Shown here: piece after piece, positions 41,930 to 53,279 of the stretch | Layout of the letters: every line of letters begins with the position of its first letter | Position numbering within the stretch: the stretch's first letter is position 1 | Assembly (NCBI GenBank): GCA_951640165.1 | Contig: OX621241.1 | Span: 16,001,001 to 16,065,000, forward strand | Direction of reading: 5' to 3' | DNA: 64,000 nucleotides | Origin: Pseudoips prasinana | Taxonomy: Eukaryota > Arthropoda > Insecta > Lepidoptera > Nolidae | Made by a program: the position numbers and the translations under genes | Notes under the pieces: model-generated | The model's input: only the letters and a program-made list of their open reading frames with translations | What the model was told of the DNA's origin: nothing | Databases searched by the model: none

Positions 41930-42020
41930 ACACACTTATGTCATCTTCGTGTTTGGAACCCGCAACACAGGTAGGTAGCGAGGTGCGCAGCTTGACCACT
42001 GCGCAATAACACCGCGGAAC
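41930..42020 (-). repeat. tRNA-like SINE head, minus strand
   Basis: Minus strand: TTGCGCAGTGGTCAAGCTGC (A box) and GCGGGTTCCAAACAC (B box), with CACCTCGCTACCTACCTGTG between. No acceptor stem. Confidence 0.55.
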
Positions 42021-43150
42021 GCAGCTAATCTATTCATAAAACTTATCTTGTATAATAAAAAAAAGCCTTGTTTTGCGCCAGCTAATTGGCATGTTTTTAT
42101 AGGAAGAGTACCTGTGCTAACTAATGTATCTACTAGAAGTTTCTTTTTTTATGCAAAATGTGTTTGCTTTTGACCACGACCGCGCGTACCCATAAGATGC
42201 CTGTTCACTCTAGCCATGTTATATGAGTCTGGAAACACGTCTTTTGCGACTGTTTTCCACAGCTTAGCCATGCCTATGATGAAAGAGGAAGCAAAGCGCT
42301 TCGTAGGGCATGCTGGGATGTCAACAACAAAGCGGTGGAGAGCCTCCCGACGCCTGGATTTTAAGTATAATGGATATATAAAGCTACTTAAGCATCGACA
42401 CTCTTAATGGTACACGTTGTAAAAATCATTCACTAACGTACATGGAGATAATTAAATGCACTTGTTTTACTTTTAAAGTTTCTTGAGTAATAATAAAGGC
42501 TTACCAAAAATGAGTGAAGGTAATGGTATTATGATTTCACATATTAATAAGTAAAACGCACCCAAAAGGGCTTATTACGTCATGTATTTATTTTTGCTGA
42601 ATATATAATACTGGTTCTGTAATTTATGAATATCATAAAACAAAGCCGACACGTCAGTCTGAACGCGATAAACTCAAAAACCACCAATGGAGTGATTCAT
42701 GATGTAGGTTTAGGAGTATAATTCATTATTGTTTGTGAAAATTGAGTGAAATATTCGTCATATTTCATGACGACTGGGAGCTTTGCAGGCGTGTGTAATT
42801 TAATAAAGGCTAGGGGTTATTACACCACTAAAGAGTAGATCGATGACAAAGACGTCTGGCTCTCATGTGCAGGTAGGCAACCTGCACATTGCTCGCTGGA
42901 GACCATGTAGCCATATAGACATGACTGATCTGCTGAGTTACGTGAACTATCTGTAAATGATTGCTATCATATACTTAATTTAAAATTATTGACTCTGTTT
43001 CAAAATGAATAATGTTATTGTTTTGAAGTTTTTCTTTTGTATACCTAAATATAATCTAAAATAATAAGCATTCAGACAACCGATCGAGCATATATTGTGT
43101 TTGCCAACCAAATAATTACTTACTCTAATTGGACCAAATCCCGTGTTCAT
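42020..43150. other. No gene confidently seen
   Basis: A 63-codon frame at 42216-42407 (MPMMKEEAKRFVGHAGM, TTKRWRASRRLDFKYNG) is relatively GC-rich and could be a fossil, but I do not recognise it. 42868-42893 is a small hairpin (ATGTGCAGGT / ACCTGCACAT). Confidence 0.35.
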
Positions 43151-43156
43151 GCCTTT

Positions 43157-43328
43157 GAGAAGACCGAGCGAAACAAACTCAGTGGGTTCATCTACTACCG
43201 GTTTCAACACGACCCAGTTGAGACGGCCGGCGAAACATACTCAAGCATGTTTCGCCGGCCGTCTCAACTGGGTCGTGTTGAAACCGGTAGTAGATGAACC
43301 CACTGAGTTTGTTTCGCTGGGTCTTCTC
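43157..43328. repeat. Near-perfect 172-bp inverted repeat
   Basis: Arms of 82-83 bp (GAGAAGACCGAGCGAAACAA onward, mirrored ending GGGTCTTCTC at 43328) separated by about 7 nt (ACTCAAGC region). Only one mismatch is evident. Both arms read KPVVDEPTEFVSLG in opposite directions, so the unit may derive from a coding fragment. Outside the arms, GCGCATTGGATCCGGTGCGC at 43336 is itself palindromic-rich. Confidence 0.9.
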
Positions 43329-43689
43329 AGTTGGGGCGCATTGGATCCGGTGCGCGGTGGTAGCATTAAAGCGCGACCGTCGTTATTAACACAAGGTCCG
43401 TCATAATAATAATACCTTGATATAGAACCATTGACAATATGTAGTAAAAATATTAGACTCAAACTAGATAACTAAACATAATCTCTTGACAATAACTTGA
43501 TACGAGCTAGCTAAATATCAATGCTATAATAAAATAAATTTTATAAATGTTTTCATACAATGTGTACCTAAATATCTATGTTACTAGAAATAATAATGTA
43601 TACAACTATATTACTACAAACATGTTCTGACTATTTACAAGCGCTTTTTTAAAGTCTACGTGAATAAAAATCTTTTTTATTTTATTTTT

Positions 43690-44006
43690 ATTTATTTAAA
43701 GGATTATATCCACCTATCCGTAGAATAAAGTTATTTCTACATAATCGTTACTTTAGAGGTAAGCGATTTGAAATTTGCCAAGTACAAACTCAGCTTTAAC
43801 ATTTTACATAATTTTCTAGCAATTTCATTATTTATAGAAAATTAATTAAATTGCTACAAAAATTATGTAAAATTTCATAGCTGATTCTGTACCAGACAAT
43901 TTTCTAATCGCTCTCCTCTGAAGTAAAGATTATGCAGAAGTAACTTTATTCTATGGATAGGTATATTATGCTCCGCTACCCGTGCGCAGCCGGGGCGGAT
44001 TGCTAG
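43690..44006. mobile_element. Fold-back element with Helitron-like end
   Basis: CCTATCCGTAGAATAAAGTT at 43718 is mirrored by AACTTTATTCTATGGATAGG near 43962, and the arms continue inward (TCTACATAATC / GATTATGCAGA, ACATTTTACATAATTTT / AAAATTATGTAAAATTT) to a centre near 43840. To the right follows CGTGCGCAGCCGGGGCGG then ATTGCTAG|T, a Helitron-type terminus. Confidence 0.65.
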
Positions 44007-44350
44007 TAGTACATTTTATTTGGTACAGCCGAGTTGTAAGATAGCTTAACAGTGCTTAAAAATAGTAAATAAAAGAATCAATATCTATAATAATTTCCTA
44101 TTAGCATGTCATACGATATGGTTGGTATAAACATAAACTAACGGTTGATTCAATGAGTACACAATGACATAATTGTTTAAGATTTTGTCAGTCCCAAAGT
44201 ACCACCAACGCAAACAAAGTAATTTGGCAACAAATACCTTTATCGCGCTATAAATATAAGATTTCCTCCTTGCAAACGAGGTGCGCAGAGGCATCTTCGA
44301 CATGAATACTATTTATTCTTGCATTCGGTCTCCATTCCCACTTAACATCA

Positions 44351-44592
44351 GGGGCTCTACCGGCTAAATCACCGAACATCGATTTCTGAAATGGCGTTCA
44401 AATAAATAAAGGTTAAAAATGACTTAATCAATCGTAAAATCGGCTTCCATGAGCACATGTGACGTCATAAATGGTCCGGAATCGATTGTCAACGTTGAAG
44501 CCGATTTAACGATTGATTAAGTCATTTGTAACCTTTATTTATTTGAACGCCATTTAAAAAATCGATGTTTGGCGACTTATCTGGTAAGCCCC
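44351..44592. mobile_element. Fold-back MITE (GGGGCTCTACCGGC family), copy 1
   Basis: 242 bp from GGGGCTCTACCGGCTAA to TTATCTGGTAAGCCCC with long inverted arms (ATGGCGTTCAAATAAATAAA, AATGACTTAATCAATCG, AATCGGCTTC). The asymmetric core ATGGTCCGGAATCGATTGTC is inverted relative to the copy at 53418. No gene; no clear target duplication. Confidence 0.88.
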
Positions 44593-44599
44593 TGGTGGA

Positions 44600-45930
44600 T
44601 TAGGATCATTTGCCTGCTAAACCATATTGTGGCCCTGTACAGCTAATTAAGTATTCCACTGTACGTGCAGTCAACGTCGAGTGGGTGGAAATACTTAGAC
44701 TTTGATAGAGTCTTTATTTATCAAGAAATAAGAGCGGATTTTGCAATACATGTGTATCTATTGACTTGTCATTGACTGTTCATTATATTACCGGTCAGTA
44801 AGCTCTGGTGACGCGACGCATTTCTGTCGTACTGCCGCGCAATCAAACTTAAACAAAGCTTAATTTTCCATTAGCTTTATTACAAACCTCGATGAATGTA
44901 TCGGGTTGACAGGAGTGCGGCTTTAGCCACATATGTTTTACTTTTTAGGGTCGTGTCCGGCTAAATATTTACGTCCGGAGGGTTCGGGTTTTTGTTCGAT
45001 TCTGCTTTGTTTGTACATAACCTAGATCAAAATATACAAATAAAAATAGTAGTATTTAATTTAAAGAAATGAATTATTACCTACATTACATATTTATAGA
45101 ATTAATTCAAAAATAACGTGAGGAACTAAAATGGTTAAACCTGTGACAGGTAACTCTCATAATCAATTTTATATTGGACTCTGTGAACGGTTTCAATCTC
45201 TTCAAGAGATCATCTTCCGAACGTTTTCACGAAGTTAAAATCTTAAAGCACGTATTAAAATAGTAGAGGTTCAGGCATTTAAATATTCGACTACATCGCT
45301 TTCCACCCATGGCAAAATTTTCGATAGCCTAGCTAAAATTAAATTAACAATTAGTGGGTTATCTGATCTGGATCAGTAAATTAATTTGGTGCAATTTTTT
45401 AATTATAATCTCGTAATATGTTTAAGTATTTAAATTAGACTCATCGTTTCAATGATTACATTTTTTTTATTAAACTAATCTTCATTTTAATAATATTTAA
45501 TATTTAAACATCTTATTGTAGCTTACTAACACATTTGCCTTGTTATTTTATTTGCGGGGTTTACCTTTAAGTAATTACTATGCTATTACTTGTAATATTG
45601 CATGAAAGTGGTGTAATTTTTTAGTGTAAGTGATTGTTGGTGAACCTAAATAAATAAATATGGCGACGCTGATTCGCAACCATAAGATTTTATATCCGCA
45701 GTGAAAACAAAGCAAACCATTTAAAATTTTACGATCCGGAAGTTAAGTACAAGCAGTGTAAGACTGATTGAGTTTTTACAACGTTTATTGCATATGCAAT
45801 GACATCCTTTTTGGGCTATCCATAAATGCAACACTTATAAGTCAACGAAAAGTCTGGTGTCGAAAAGGTGTGGACAATTATGACCCCGAGAATACTAAGA
45901 CTGTCTTAGGTTATACGAGAAATCTTCTAA
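44600..45930. other. No gene seen
   Basis: No recognised feature; AT-rich with short frames. Confidence 0.4.
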
Positions 45931-45938
45931 ATCTATAT

Positions 45939-46362
45939 CTATATAAATGCATAAGCTGACTGCGCACAGCTGAAACAACTGTGTCTAGAACCATGGAATT
46001 ATGCATAAATATTCCTTAAGCGGCGCAGGATTGCACTAAGAAAGGATTTTTGAAAATGCAGCCCCTAAGGGGCGAGCAACGTGTTTTCTTGCCCTAATCA
46101 ACTTCAAACTTGGCATTTACATTTGAATACTAATCTTTAGTTAAGGGGTTAAAACATTTCGTTTCGGACAAAAGGGAGAAGTAATAAACCATAGGTAACA
46201 GAGAATAGGTTCGTTTTGACCTCCTCGAAGTCTGAATCCTATTTATTCTAAACTAGCACGCGGACGAAGTCACGGGCAATAAAACGAACCTAGTTTTGAC
46301 CTCCTCGAGGTCTGAATTCTATTTATTCTAAACTAGCACGCGGACGAAGTCACGGGCAATAG
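45939..46362 (+). mobile_element. Helitron-like element with duplicated 3' end
   Basis: Start TCTATATAAATGCATAAGCT, internal GCAGCCCCTAAGGGGCGAGC (as in the repeats of 7120-8637). The last 80 bp, ending CACGCGGACGAAGTCACGGG, occur twice in tandem (GACCTCCTCGAAGTCTGAAT at 46219 and GACCTCCTCGAGGTCTGAAT at 46299). Both ends have CAATA where other copies have CACAGCTAG. Confidence 0.7.
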
Positions 46363-46369
46363 CAATGTA

Positions 46370-47145
46370 AGCATAAATATAATAGGAGTTAGAAAAGTGT
46401 AGAGTCACTTAAAACTAAATCCAAAGTTAACCTGGATCTAGCATCAGCCTCATACACCGAGACGAGTTCAACCAGACACACGTACTGCAAAAGCACCAAG
46501 GACAGAATCAAACCTTATCAAAGGTGATCAATATCCTTGGTGTATTTAAGTAACCCGTCTGCCAGGCGTGGTGATTATGGCATATCCCCCCCACCCCCCA
46601 ATGATTTTTCAGCTGTAATGATGATTTACGTAGTTTTCTTGTGTTGCAATTTTCTCCGTAAGTATTAAGCGCACTGCTGATATACTTAAGGTAAAGTTAA
46701 GCTTAATAGCAAAAGGCCTTGAACTCCAGAAGTAGTACGTGGTACATCTAAATAGTAAAAAATAATTTTTAATCAATTTATACTTGTTACGAAATGGGAA
46801 CCTATCGTATAATTTAACGAGATGATGGCAATTGGCAGCATTGGACTAGTTTCTCCATTGCGTCCGAAGGATGATGTTTTAAAACAATCCAATAATAGTA
46901 CTTGTATACGTATTGTAGAATGTACCATGTTGATTGATGGCAAGTCGTATGTTGTCCGACTCTATGGTCTGCGTAAATCAAAAAGGAAAATACAAAGCTA
47001 GTTTGCTTTCCAGCAACAACGTGCAGTAATGGCCGTATTTATAAAATAATTTCTACTCTGATTTCTACCATAAAACAAAATTTGACCAATTTATAAAAGT
47101 TAAGAAAAGTCGTGTCCAATTAGGTTCCATAGACTAGATACTACG
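46370..47145. other. No gene; one SINE fragment
   Basis: 46552-46590 (CCCGTCTGCCAGGCGTGGTG, ATTATGGCATATCCC) matches the body of the SINE at 49068-49340. Otherwise nothing recognised. Confidence 0.45.
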
Positions 47146-47149
47146 CAAC

Positions 47150-47280
47150 TGGACTTCTAATTGTGTGATCCATAAATAGTTATTCTGACTCGGGTGTGCT
47201 TACGGTTGGTCAATTATGTTTGTATAGTACCCCGCTTTACAGGAAACGCATTACCATAGCGCGGCCGTTCTCTTTAAAAA
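47150..47280 (+). repeat. Headless SINE relic (second family)
   Basis: TTGTGTGATCCATAAATAGT, ATTATGTTTGTATAGTACCC and GCATTACCATAGCGCGG follow the order of the body at 17910-18030. Confidence 0.5.
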
Positions 47281-48032
47281 CTACGAATTATACCTTTAAA
47301 TAAAATACCAATTGAATTAGGCACATATAATATTTTCTCATCATCTATTTCCACTTCATAAAGCAATTAGTATTTTGTTACAAGCCAATAGAGTTTAAGG
47401 TGTTCATAAGTTTAATAACAATTAAACTTAAGAAGCAAATGTCTCCGCAATTTATTAACCTAATTAATAGTTAGAAACTATTGGACAAATTATGTTTTAC
47501 GTATGTAATACCGTATATACATTACAATGAATGAAAATTCAGAATGTAATGTATTTAAATTAATATGGCCGTCAGAAATGCGGCTCAACCAAAATGGTGG
47601 AAGTAGCTTTTGGTGAAGATGTTGACATTTTCGTTTCACTGCGAGACAAATGTTGATACAGGAGTAGTGAAGACGGGTTAGAGGAAACCAAATGCTACTC
47701 GGGTAATAATACGAAGCACGTTCCTGAATCGCAACAGGTTCTAGTATGAATCACCACTTCCCGGTGACCATTTACCCATAAGCCACTAAATGAAATGATT
47801 TATAGTTGTTGTTACAATTTTTCGTCGGCCAGAAACAGCACTGACATTATATTCAATGAATCATTAAATATGCTTTTATTTTTAAACAAGTCCCTGTTTC
47901 TGTTTACACCACGTACTCGGACTGCTATTAGATTTCGCTAAAATATTTAACTTTATATAAAAGTTAAATGCCGACTGAATCAGCGTACATTACTCGGGGG
48001 AATTATGAAAGTATAAAGAATGATAACGCGGG

Positions 48033-48067
48033 ATTGTTTCCATACTATCGCGTTTCTGAATAAAATA
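48033..48067 (+). repeat. 35-bp direct repeat, left copy
   Basis: ATTGTTTCCATACTATCGCG then TTTCTGAATAAAATA, identical to 48531-48565. Confidence 0.95.
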
Positions 48068-48530
48068 GCAACTAGAGCCTGTAACAAATATTCGATATGT
48101 CCATCAGACCCCGAATCCAACGACCGCACGGTTTCTCCGCTTGGAAAGAAAAAGATAAGATTATACCGACGCGATTATACCGACGTTGCCAGAAATATTG
48201 GGTGCGAGAATCAAAGTCACCATATCTTGATCCCAATAAGCGAACGGCTCCTCTGCTTGGACATAAATGTAAACGATAAGATAAGGTAAAGGATAAAAGA
48301 TAAGTATGCAAATTGTCGAAAACCTTTGTCAGAGTTGAGGAGCCAAAATTTAAACTCAAGCCCCAAAACCTGCAAAATCACTGATGCAGTTCGATTTATG
48401 ACTGCGAGGCCATTACCATTTCAATAGGTAATAATTACAAAACCAGTTATCTTCCGCGGCTCACCAGCTCGTGGTCAGAAATCGCTTACATCATCGCGGT
48501 CGTGGCCAATGACTTCATCATTCCGCCTTT
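48068..48530. other. Unique segment between identical 35-bp repeats
   Basis: 463 bp, less AT-rich than its surroundings. Frames on both strands (48020-48359) show no domain. Contains GATTATACCGACG twice in tandem at about 48150-48186 and no SINE boxes. It could be an insertion or the body of a tandem duplication whose second unit has been lost. Confidence 0.4.
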
Positions 48531-48565
48531 ATTGTTTCCATACTATCGCGTTTCTGAATAAAATA
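48531..48565 (+). repeat. 35-bp direct repeat, right copy
   Basis: Exact copy of 48033-48067, 498 bp downstream. Confidence 0.95.
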
Positions 48566-48569
48566 TATT

Positions 48570-49030
48570 ATCTCTTGAGATATGTTAAAACTGCTGTCAT
48601 TAAACAAATTATGTTTCATTGTGCGTAACTACTGTTACGGTCAATGTACTTTTCTAATCTAAGATCAATAGTATAGTTCTCGTCATCTCATGAATCATGG
48701 TAAGCAAACCCGTCTGTTCTGTATTGTTATTAACTTAACTTTGATTACTTCTATTTTTGTATATATATAGCTTTTGCGTCTGTTATTGACGATTTACGGC
48801 GCATTGTCTGAGAGACATTTCTTTTGGTAGCTAAACAAACCGATTCGAGAGCGACATAGCCTGCCGCAAGCCTGACAAGAGCAGTTTGTGGTGGTTGGTG
48901 CCGTGGTTTGTATACAAGGTGTAACATAAATAGTGTAGAAAACCTAAGAAACGCTATCGACCCATTCAACGTTTTAATAAAACTAGATTGCTAAATACAA
49001 TGATATACTTTTTGGTGCCCCGTACAAAGT
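48570..49030. other. No gene seen
   Basis: A 72-codon minus frame at 48751-48969 has no recognisable domain. Confidence 0.4.
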
Positions 49031-49067
49031 GATTCAGCTGATCGCTACTCAGCTACTACAATTACTC

Positions 49068-49340
49068 TTGCTGTGTGGTTGACGGCATAGAATATCGCCA
49101 CCCCATCTCGTCCCGTGGGCGGCATGGCAGTAGTCCCGAGGGTATATCTCTTAGAAAACGGGCAGCAGCGTCTAGTTTCTCTATGTAATATGAGCGTTAT
49201 ACTGCGATCGCCAACCCGTCTGCCAAGCGTGGCGATTATGGCATATCCCTCCAAATGATAGACACAACTCCATAGTGGAAATCTTTTGGGGAGGCCTTTG
49301 TCCAGCAGTGGACGTCGTTCAGCTGACTTGATGATCGCTA
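49068..49340 (+). repeat. SINE-like repeat with RTE-type tail, copy 1
   Basis: CACCCCATCTCGTCCCGTGG, GAAAACGGGCAGCAGCGTCT, CCGTCTGCCAAGCGTGGCGA and TTATGGCATATCCCTCCAAA, ending TTGGGGAGGCCTTTGTCCAG then CAGTGGACGTCGTTCAGCTG. Copy 2 is at 54840-55095. The tail equals that of RTE-like LINEs at 2.3 and 28.3 kb. Confidence 0.8.
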
Positions 49341-49344
49341 CTCT

Positions 49345-49915
49345 TGTATGGGAAGGAAATATTTTTCACCCGTTCTTCAGTTTTATAAGCAAATAAAGCA
49401 ACTTAAGTTTGGTCCTCTATTTATGTTTGCTTCTTGTATTTAATTACAATATATAATGGGCCATAATTTTCTGTGATACAAAGATATTCAAATACATTAG
49501 AATATCACCGTAATTAAGTAAAATGTGTTGATGATCAAGATATAAGCTTGGCCTAATTTGGGAGCACTTGTAAGTACTTCTTATGTATAAATAGGCGAAT
49601 GCTTCGAAGATTTTTTTTGTAATCATTATTATTCATTGGTATTTTTACATGTAATAAAAGTAAATAAGCTAGGTAATTATTAAGTATGGCTACTTAAAGA
49701 GTTCATAAAATATAAATATTTATATAATACTTAGCTTGAATGCCAAAAAGCTCGACTACATTGCTGATGACCAGGAACGTTCCCATATAACTGGCAGAAG
49801 TGCCACGTTGCATGGCAACGCTGTCAGCTCTTTGCCCTAAGTATAAGCCATCCTTCGGGTCGCGTGGTTGGTTGAGATTACTGAACAATACACTGGTATA
49901 CTTTTTTGTCTTTTA
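49345..49915. other. No gene seen
   Basis: AT-rich; short frames only. Confidence 0.4.
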
Positions 49916-49919
49916 TTTA

Positions 49920-50012
49920 TGACACAAAGTTTAGTCCTGGGTAAGTAATGAACCCACGACATCTGGGTTAGCAGTCAAAGTCACTAACCGCTAGACCAAC
50001 AGTATAAAAACA
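49920..50012 (-). repeat. tRNA-like SINE head, minus strand
   Basis: Minus strand: TTGGTCTAGCGGTTAGTGAC (A box) and GTCGTGGGTTCATTACT (B box). No acceptor stem; a relic. Confidence 0.6.
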
Positions 50013-50456
50013 GTCGAATTGACTTGAAACAACCTAAACTTTGTCTAGAACATTTTAGAAGCGAAGGCAATTCGCTAACGATTTGGTGCCGCTGATTCAT
50101 CGGCGGCGATAACCATTTTTTGTTCTTGTTTTATTATCTTCTTAGCTACAGTGGATATACTCGTAATACCCCTAAATAAAAAAGGACGAATAAAGAAAAA
50201 TCCTTGTATTAAATCCTTTAATATCCACTTTAGTTACTTGGTACACCTAATACCGCAGGGTCCCTGCAAAAAAATTCTAGACGTCCAATTAGTAATTTGA
50301 AGTTGAATTCGTTACTTCGGAACCCTAGAGATTGAAAGTAATTTTATCGCAGATTAAAATGAGAAAATCTAATATAAAGAGAGAAAAAGGTAGACCAACC
50401 TTAAAAACAATAAATTAACTATTAATTGAATAGAATTCATCATAAATTATTTGATG

Positions 50457-50715
50457 GGCCTGTTGGCGTGGGTGGTAGATATGCTGCTTTTCACGACGCA
50501 AGTCGTGGGTTCGATTCTCACCCGGGATAGATATTTGTGTGCATGAACATGTCTGTTTGTCCTGAGTCTGGGTGTAAATAATCTATATAAGTATGTATTT
50601 ACTTAAAGAAAAATGGTATATGAAGTATATCAGTTATCTGGTTTCCTTAGTACAAGTTCTGCTTAGTTTTGGATCAGATGGCCTTGAGTGAATAATGTCC
50701 CAAAATATTAAAAAA
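50457..50715 (+). repeat. tRNA-headed SINE, full length
   Basis: Head GTTGGCGTGGGTGGTAGATA (A box) and GTGGGTTCGATTCTCACCC (B box), then ATATTTGTGTGCATGAACAT, GTCCTGAGTCTGGGTGTAAA, ATCAGTTATCTGGTTTCCTT, TTGGATCAGATGGCC and an ATAATGTCCCAAAATATT end. Same family as 23090-23325 (minus), with tail pieces at 4013, 14935 and 16800. Confidence 0.85.
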
Positions 50716-51029
50716 AATCAAAAGTTGGAGGTGGATAAAGTAGAGATCGAGGTACACTTGCCAATAGTGCACAGACCCGTGACCAACTAGACTGGGCTTT
50801 ATACGTCATGAAGACGTCAAATTGCTGTCAACTTAACAACCATGAGTAATACCTACAAGTCCACAACTCGTATACAACTATGTGTAAGGATAGATGCTCA
50901 ACACCGACAGCTCGTTTAATAATAGTGTCCGAAATTAATTCTTCAATCGTAACCAAAACCGAATTTTCGGCCTAGCTCTCTGTTTCGGCCGAAACTTCGG
51001 TCGGTCACTATAAATAATGTCACCGTTAA

Positions 51030-51200
51030 TAATGTCAGGCACTCATAGCCAGATACTCCCACCGGTCCGTCAGTGACTGGCGAGGTTAAGCAACTAGGCT
51101 CACGATCAGTCCAGATGTCGGTCAGTAAATGGGTGACCGCCAAAGTGGATTACTTCTGAGCGTCTCCGTGCTTAGGACGGGGCACGTTTATCTGTCGGTC
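51030..51200 (+). repeat. Possible 5S-rRNA-derived SINE
   Basis: GCGAGGTTAAGCAACTAGGC followed 44 bp later by AATGGGTGACCGCC recalls box A (AGTTAAGCAGC) and box C (GATGGGTGACC) of the 5S rRNA internal promoter. The spacing is longer than in 5S (about 33) and the rest diverges, so it is not a 5S gene. Confidence 0.35.
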
Positions 51201-51509
51201 CCGGTTATAGCCATTAGGCAACAGTCGTTAAGCCATATCAGAGGCCTAATAGGCGGCTTGTAACCTCTGATACTAGGGTAACCACTGCTCATATGATAAA
51301 TAAGTAATAAAGTCACATAACTCATAAAAGAAAGCCAGAGAAATCGCTTGTATTTTGTGTACATTCGACTGAAATTTATTTTGAGTTGTTTTGTAATCAC
51401 TAAATGAACTAACTCTACTGACTATATAAAGTTATCATACAAAAAACTATGTGGCAATCGCATTGTGACAACACATAAAATATGCGAATTGATGGGTGGT
51501 GTCAACTAC

Positions 51510-52030
51510 TCATTCCATATATATGCGGCGCGCAGCGATTGTATTACATTGTCTTATGTGGCCCTTGACCAGAAATTTGTATGCTCTAGTGTCAAGCCAT
51601 CTAGTAGGCTTCTGACACGACTTAATGTGCACACCCAGTCCCATTTTTTTTACGTGGTGAAAATGCTCAAGTCGCACGTGGTGTGGGTCTCGACTCACTA
51701 AAACCACCACGGTAGCCAGCCTTACAGTGCTTGTAGCGGGGGCTCTGGGTACTCGTGTACGTTCTCGCCAGTACCTCCGCTGTACACTGAGCGTCTCTCA
51801 CCCAGGGAGGGGAGAGGCCTGAATGCCTCCCCCTCCCCAGCACGCACAAGCGCGTTACGTGGCCTACAGCAGGTTACCTCTTCCCGGGACCGCTTATACA
51901 AGACGAGTTGAGTTTCTCCTCCAAACGCCAGCGGTCCCATGGGCGGCGCCCAGCCGGGGAGAAGCCAGCCGGGCGCCGCATACTCTCTCGCGCTGGGATT
52001 AGCTCCCAGCGACGGGCACACCCAGTCCCT
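51510..52030 (-). other. GC-rich block, long open frames on minus strand, unidentified
   Basis: The only long GC-rich stretch besides 60.5 kb. The minus strand is open from 52021 to 51722 (CPSLGANPSAREYAAPGWLL, GPLAFGGETQLVLYKRS, ERRSVYSGGTGENVHEYPEP) and again at 51710-51510 (SRDPHHVRLEHFHHVKKMGL, KPTRWLDTRAYKFLVKGH). I do not recognise a domain. Its sharp edges and composition suggest a recently inserted repeat rather than host exons. No splice sites or poly(A) signal evident. The overlapping plus frame at 51465-51701 is likely a shadow. Confidence 0.4.
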
Positions 52031-52203
52031 AGGTAACCCATCTATAGACAGTCGGCGTGCTTAGGTGGTTAACCACGCTGATCACTTACGGATCAATGTG
52101 AGTAAAAAGTTAATATATGTATGTATTATGAACGCCAAAAATATATTTTCTAGTCCCTGATAATAAAATATAAAACAGTTTGTCTTATTTACTTGGGGTT
52201 ACT

Positions 52204-52239
52204 GGGGGAAGGGGGGAAGGGGGAAGGGGGGAAGGGGGG
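52204..52239 (+). repeat. G-run array, potential G-quadruplex
   Basis: Five runs of 5-6 G separated only by AA. This fits the G3+N1-7 quadruplex rule with room to spare on the plus strand. Confidence 0.95.
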
Positions 52240-52244
52240 TAGTC

Positions 52245-53275
52245 TTTTGTTACCCTTGGTATTAAAAAAAGCAATTTCTAATTATGTCATGACAGTGAAG
52301 TATATGTTAAATTATGTTTTTGCCAAAAAGTTCAGTGGGTGACTACAATAATTTTAGTTCACTTTAAGGCATCCTATTAAATATCTATCTTTTTCTTAAT
52401 TAATCTACGCAAAATATAAAACAGATATTTAAAATCGTATATTTAAATTTCTTAATATTCTTTGACGATTTTCCGAAGAATTTTAAATGAAGAATGACTG
52501 AAGATCGGCCTTTAACATCGCGTGATAATACATCTCTTTGTGTCAGCACACCACCCCTTTGAATAAAGTAAATTAAGCAAGGTTTTGAATAAGTATATCA
52601 TTAAAATAAAGAATCAGGATCTTATTGCGGTGCACAAAAAAACAAGTCCACTTATTAGCTTTTATATCATCTAATAATTGAGCTTTTTTTATTATTTACA
52701 TAGTTTAACTTTTAAAAATACCTATCACTTTCCTCCTGTGCCCATCATTGTGCGTTGATTTTTAGCAAAGACGTTTTTCCGCAGGTCAGAGAGTTAAACT
52801 TCTTTTTTATGCACTTGTGAGAGCGAGAAAGCTTGATATAGCTACTATCCACTTTTTATAATCGTCGTTAAACACGCCTTCCGCACACCTGTACACAAAT
52901 TTGAAAAAAGAAGTGGGCAAATGAATCAACCCAGCGGGACCAGCTTAGAGCAAGATCAATTAACTAAAGAGCCTAGACATTGGAGTGCTAGTGTTTTATA
53001 CAAATAAATATATTCTATTCTATCCCAATGAATAATTTGTCGAGCGAGTGAACATTCGTGGTGTGAGCCGAGCGACGGCGGTGAGCTACGTGTAACGTGA
53101 CCCGTGAAACTGGGTTACGCTCTCCCGCCTACCCGTCCCGCCAGCCAGTTGCACTACTCGTGAAGAATGGCAACACTTACCGATATTCTCGATATCATTA
53201 GTATCATTTGACTGCAAGCGCAGTGGTTGGTGCCTGAGTTCAGCGCCAACGTGTTTCATATTCGATACCTAAATA
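52245..53275. other. No gene; LINE-like end
   Basis: 52998-53025 has AATAAATATATTCTATTCTA, a retroelement-type 3' end. The rest is unassigned. Confidence 0.4.
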
Positions 53276-53279
53276 AGAT

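Noticed and set aside
42216..42407. 63-codon frame, GC-richer than surroundings
   Set aside because: Peptide not recognised and nothing around it supports a gene; mentioned only in the region note.
48020..48359. Three overlapping frames of 60-95 codons on both strands
   Set aside because: They overlap one another on both strands and none shows a domain; probably a local composition effect.
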